Assembly (NCBI GenBank): GCA_964370605.1
Contig: CAYJJX010000024.1
Location: forward strand, 1-24,806
Direction of reading: 5' to 3'
DNA: 24,806 nt
Source of the DNA: CAYJBH01 sp964370605
GTDB taxonomy: Bacteria > Bacillota > Clostridia > Oscillospirales > Ruminococcaceae
Part shown: in pieces, positions 24,569-24,806 of the stretch
Position numbering within the stretch: position 1 is the stretch's first letter
Layout of the letters: each line of letters begins with the position of its first letter
Made by a program: the position numbers and the translations under genes
The notes under the pieces: model-generated
What the model was told of the DNA's origin: nothing
Database searches by the model: none
What the model saw: the letters and a program-made list of their open reading frames with translations, nothing else

Positions 24569-24790
24569 GCACCCCAAATGAAGGGATGCGACGGGAACCT
24601 TGAAAATTGAACAACGAAGTAAAATTACGATGTATATATTTACTATATTACAAGGTAAAATTGCTTGTGAACAAAACCCTTTAATTTAATGGTTGAATGA
24701 GCCATTTAAAACAAATCATTCGTAATTTGGACGCTATGCGTCTGAGCAAAAGGTGTTTTAAATTCATGTTTACATGATTTAACAAACTAT
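24569..24790 (+). other. rRNA operon leader
   Basis: About 220 bases lie between the P3 start and 16S. The stretch GCGACGGGAACCTTGAAAAT (24588-24607) followed by TGAACAACG is like the antitermination/processing leader of Bacillota rRNA operons. A small perfect hairpin GACGC-TAT-GCGTC lies at 24730-24742. No protein gene is present. Confidence 0.6.
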
Positions 24791-24806
24791 TTTAATTAAG
24801 AGTTTG
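24791..24806 (+). rRNA. rrs: 16S ribosomal RNA, first bases only (partial)
   Basis: The window ends in AAGAGTTTG, the start of the universal 16S 5' sequence (AGAGTTTGATCCTGGCTCAG). The mature 5' end is placed about seven bases before AGAGTTTG by analogy. The call is supported by three strong promoters and a leader upstream. Confidence 0.85.

Overview
The window looks like a chromosomal segment of a moderately AT-rich Bacillota of the Clostridia type. The signs are purine-rich Shine-Dalgarno sites of the AAAGGAG kind, a lipoprotein sugar-binding protein, an MsmX/MalK-type ATPase, a B12-dependent ribonucleotide reductase, a PadR/DUF2812 pair, an ECF-transporter S component, and a promoter-rich leader running into a 16S rRNA gene at the right edge. 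Species cannot be read from the sequence alone.

Layout. Positions 1-340 hold the C-terminal tail of an unidentified plus-strand gene and a complete tRNA-Leu(UAG) unit on the minus strand (promoter, gene with encoded CCA, terminator). Positions 419-3465 hold a divergent pair: an N-acetylhexosamine-kinase-like phosphotransferase (minus) and a GH13 neopullulanase/cyclomaltodextrinase-like enzyme (plus). Positions 3473-12169 are a maltodextrin operon: three LacI-type operators around a consensus-like promoter, a leader of about 320 nt, lipoprotein MalE, MalF, MalG, ATPase, an unrecognised membrane-anchored 202-residue protein, type I pullulanase, a LacI-family regulator, and a terminator. Both glucan hydrolases lack signal peptides, so the logic is import of maltodextrins followed by cytoplasmic debranching and hydrolysis.

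Positions 12174-15829 are on the minus strand: a broken URO-D family gene, a methyl-accepting chemotaxis protein, and an MBL-fold protein that has lost most of its metal ligands. Next come nrdJ (plus, 16063-18396), a padR/DUF2812 operon with an ATCGAT operator array (minus, 18637-20483), topA (minus), a YigZ/IMPACT family gene (plus), and an ECF S component (minus). The last 700 bases hold no protein gene. They carry a strong hairpin, three tandem sigma-70 promoters spaced 95 and 97 bp apart, an rRNA leader, and the first bases of 16S rRNA.

Most apparent open frames opposite or inside these genes are shadows. The observations most worth a second look are the three-operator maltodextrin promoter, the unknown 202-residue operon protein, the short-repeat deletion in the URO-D gene, the metal-site loss in the MBL protein, the padR operator array and the repeated rRNA promoter modules.
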